DNA of 22,219 bases. Origin: an uncultured Eubacteriales bacterium. Its GTDB lineage: Bacteria; Bacillota; Clostridia; Christensenellales; CAG-314. The translations under genes and the position numbers were made by a program. The notes beneath the pieces are model-generated. The model was not told the origin of the DNA. It did not search any database and was given only the letters and a program-made list of their open reading frames with translations. Positions 21,999 to 22,219 of this stretch are shown here, piece after piece. The stretch spans positions 1 through 22,219 of the forward strand of contig CARAIG010000040.1 of the NCBI GenBank assembly GCA_948938605.1, given 5' to 3'. Each line of letters opens with the position of its first letter. The first letter of the stretch is position 1.

Positions 21999-22081
21999 TG
22001 GTGCGAGATGTGAGACTTGAACTCACACGGTCTCCCACACGCCCCTTAAACGTGCGCGTCTGCCCATTCCGCCAATCTCGC
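21999..22081 (-). tRNA. tRNA-Leu (anticodon AAG), CCA encoded
   Basis: Read on the minus strand: a 7-bp acceptor GCGAGAT/ATCTCGC, discriminator A and encoded CCA, D stem GCG/CGC with a GG-containing loop, anticodon stem CACGT/GCGTG (one T·G pair) around loop TTAAGGG (anticodon AAG, purine 37), an 11-nt variable arm TGGGAGACCGT with a GG-GAGA-CC stem (class II), and T stem GTGAG/CTCAC with loop TTCAAGT. Class II structure and discriminator A fit leucine. Anticodon AAG implies wobble A34, which would need conversion to inosine by TadA to read CUU/CUC. Confidence 0.88.
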
Positions 22082-22093
22082 ATTTGCTTAAAT

Positions 22094-22122
22094 ATAATAA
22101 TGTATCGGTGCAAATTTGTCAA
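22094..22122 (-). promoter_or_regulatory. Promoter of the tRNA-Leu gene
   Basis: On the minus strand: TTGACA (22122-22117), 17-bp spacer, TATTAT (22099-22094), placed just upstream of the tRNA 5' end. Confidence 0.85.
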
Positions 22123-22219
22123 TCGTTTTAATGTAATTAAGTTTAAATTGTTATAACTTGCTATTTAATATTACAAATTTATTATATTTTTTCATATACC
22201 ATTGACATACCCCCCCCCC
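22123..22219. other. A/T-rich contig end with C homopolymer
   Basis: No gene seen. The sequence ends in a run of C. Together with the truncated repeat at base 1 this suggests the window is bounded by assembly breaks rather than biology. Confidence 0.5.

Noticed and set aside
21496..22020. 174-aa plus-strand open frame across the tandem repeats, and shorter ones at 21582-21812 and 21828-22013
   Set aside because: They are translations of the repeat unit with internally duplicated sequence, cross terminator hairpins and tRNA sequence, and lack ribosome-binding sites.

Overview
The window looks like a piece of chromosome, or a whole contig, from an uncultured low-to-moderate-GC Firmicute of the class Clostridia. 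The evidence is the Gram-positive style Shine-Dalgarno sites and promoters, a PdaB-like polysaccharide deacetylase, YetF/DUF421, DegV and DUF4364 proteins, a short serine acetyltransferase, and a tandem-OB single-stranded-DNA-binding protein of the clostridial type. The left edge lies inside a repeat and the right edge runs into a C homopolymer, so both ends are probably assembly ends.

Left (1-2681): two adjacent minus-strand polytopic membrane proteins of unknown function, then about 800 bp of repeats: a 126-bp element with terminal inverted repeats, dispersed repeats, and a minus-strand terminator.

Centre-left (2682-12862): a compact, intact minus-strand virion cassette in the P22 gene order. 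It encodes large terminase, a possible small terminase or accessory protein, a Cys4 protein, portal, scaffold-like protein, major capsid protein, three connector/tail-hub-like proteins and a coiled-coil protein. Upstream lie a plus-strand membrane-anchored SH3-repeat gene and a minus-strand sigma-region-4-like regulator. The regulator promoter has an extended -10 and a textbook Gram-positive LexA (SOS) box, GAACGTTTGTTC. No integrase, replication, lysis, tailspike or ejection-protein genes are visible. The cassette is enclosed by a ~155-bp imperfect inverted repeat and a ~100-bp direct repeat. I read it as a minimal, probably SOS-controlled P22-like particle cassette: a prophage remnant, a satellite, or a domesticated gene-transfer-agent-like system. 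The sequence alone cannot separate these.

Centre-right (13410-15664): a well-formed sigma-A promoter, a ~200-nt leader, and a 625-aa secreted, membrane-anchored protein (beta-propeller-like part plus SH3-like domains). It has the same overall plan as the smaller SH3 protein beside the terminase gene.

Right (15798-22081): mostly minus-strand host genes: pdaB-like and tandem-OB SSB (one operon), yetF-like, degV-like, a conserved hypothetical followed by cysE, and on the plus strand a DUF4364 winged-helix protein. The end holds two near-identical ~246-bp tandem repeats, each carrying the 3' end of the adjacent tRNA-Leu gene, then that tRNA itself. The tRNA has anticodon AAG and a perfectly spaced promoter.
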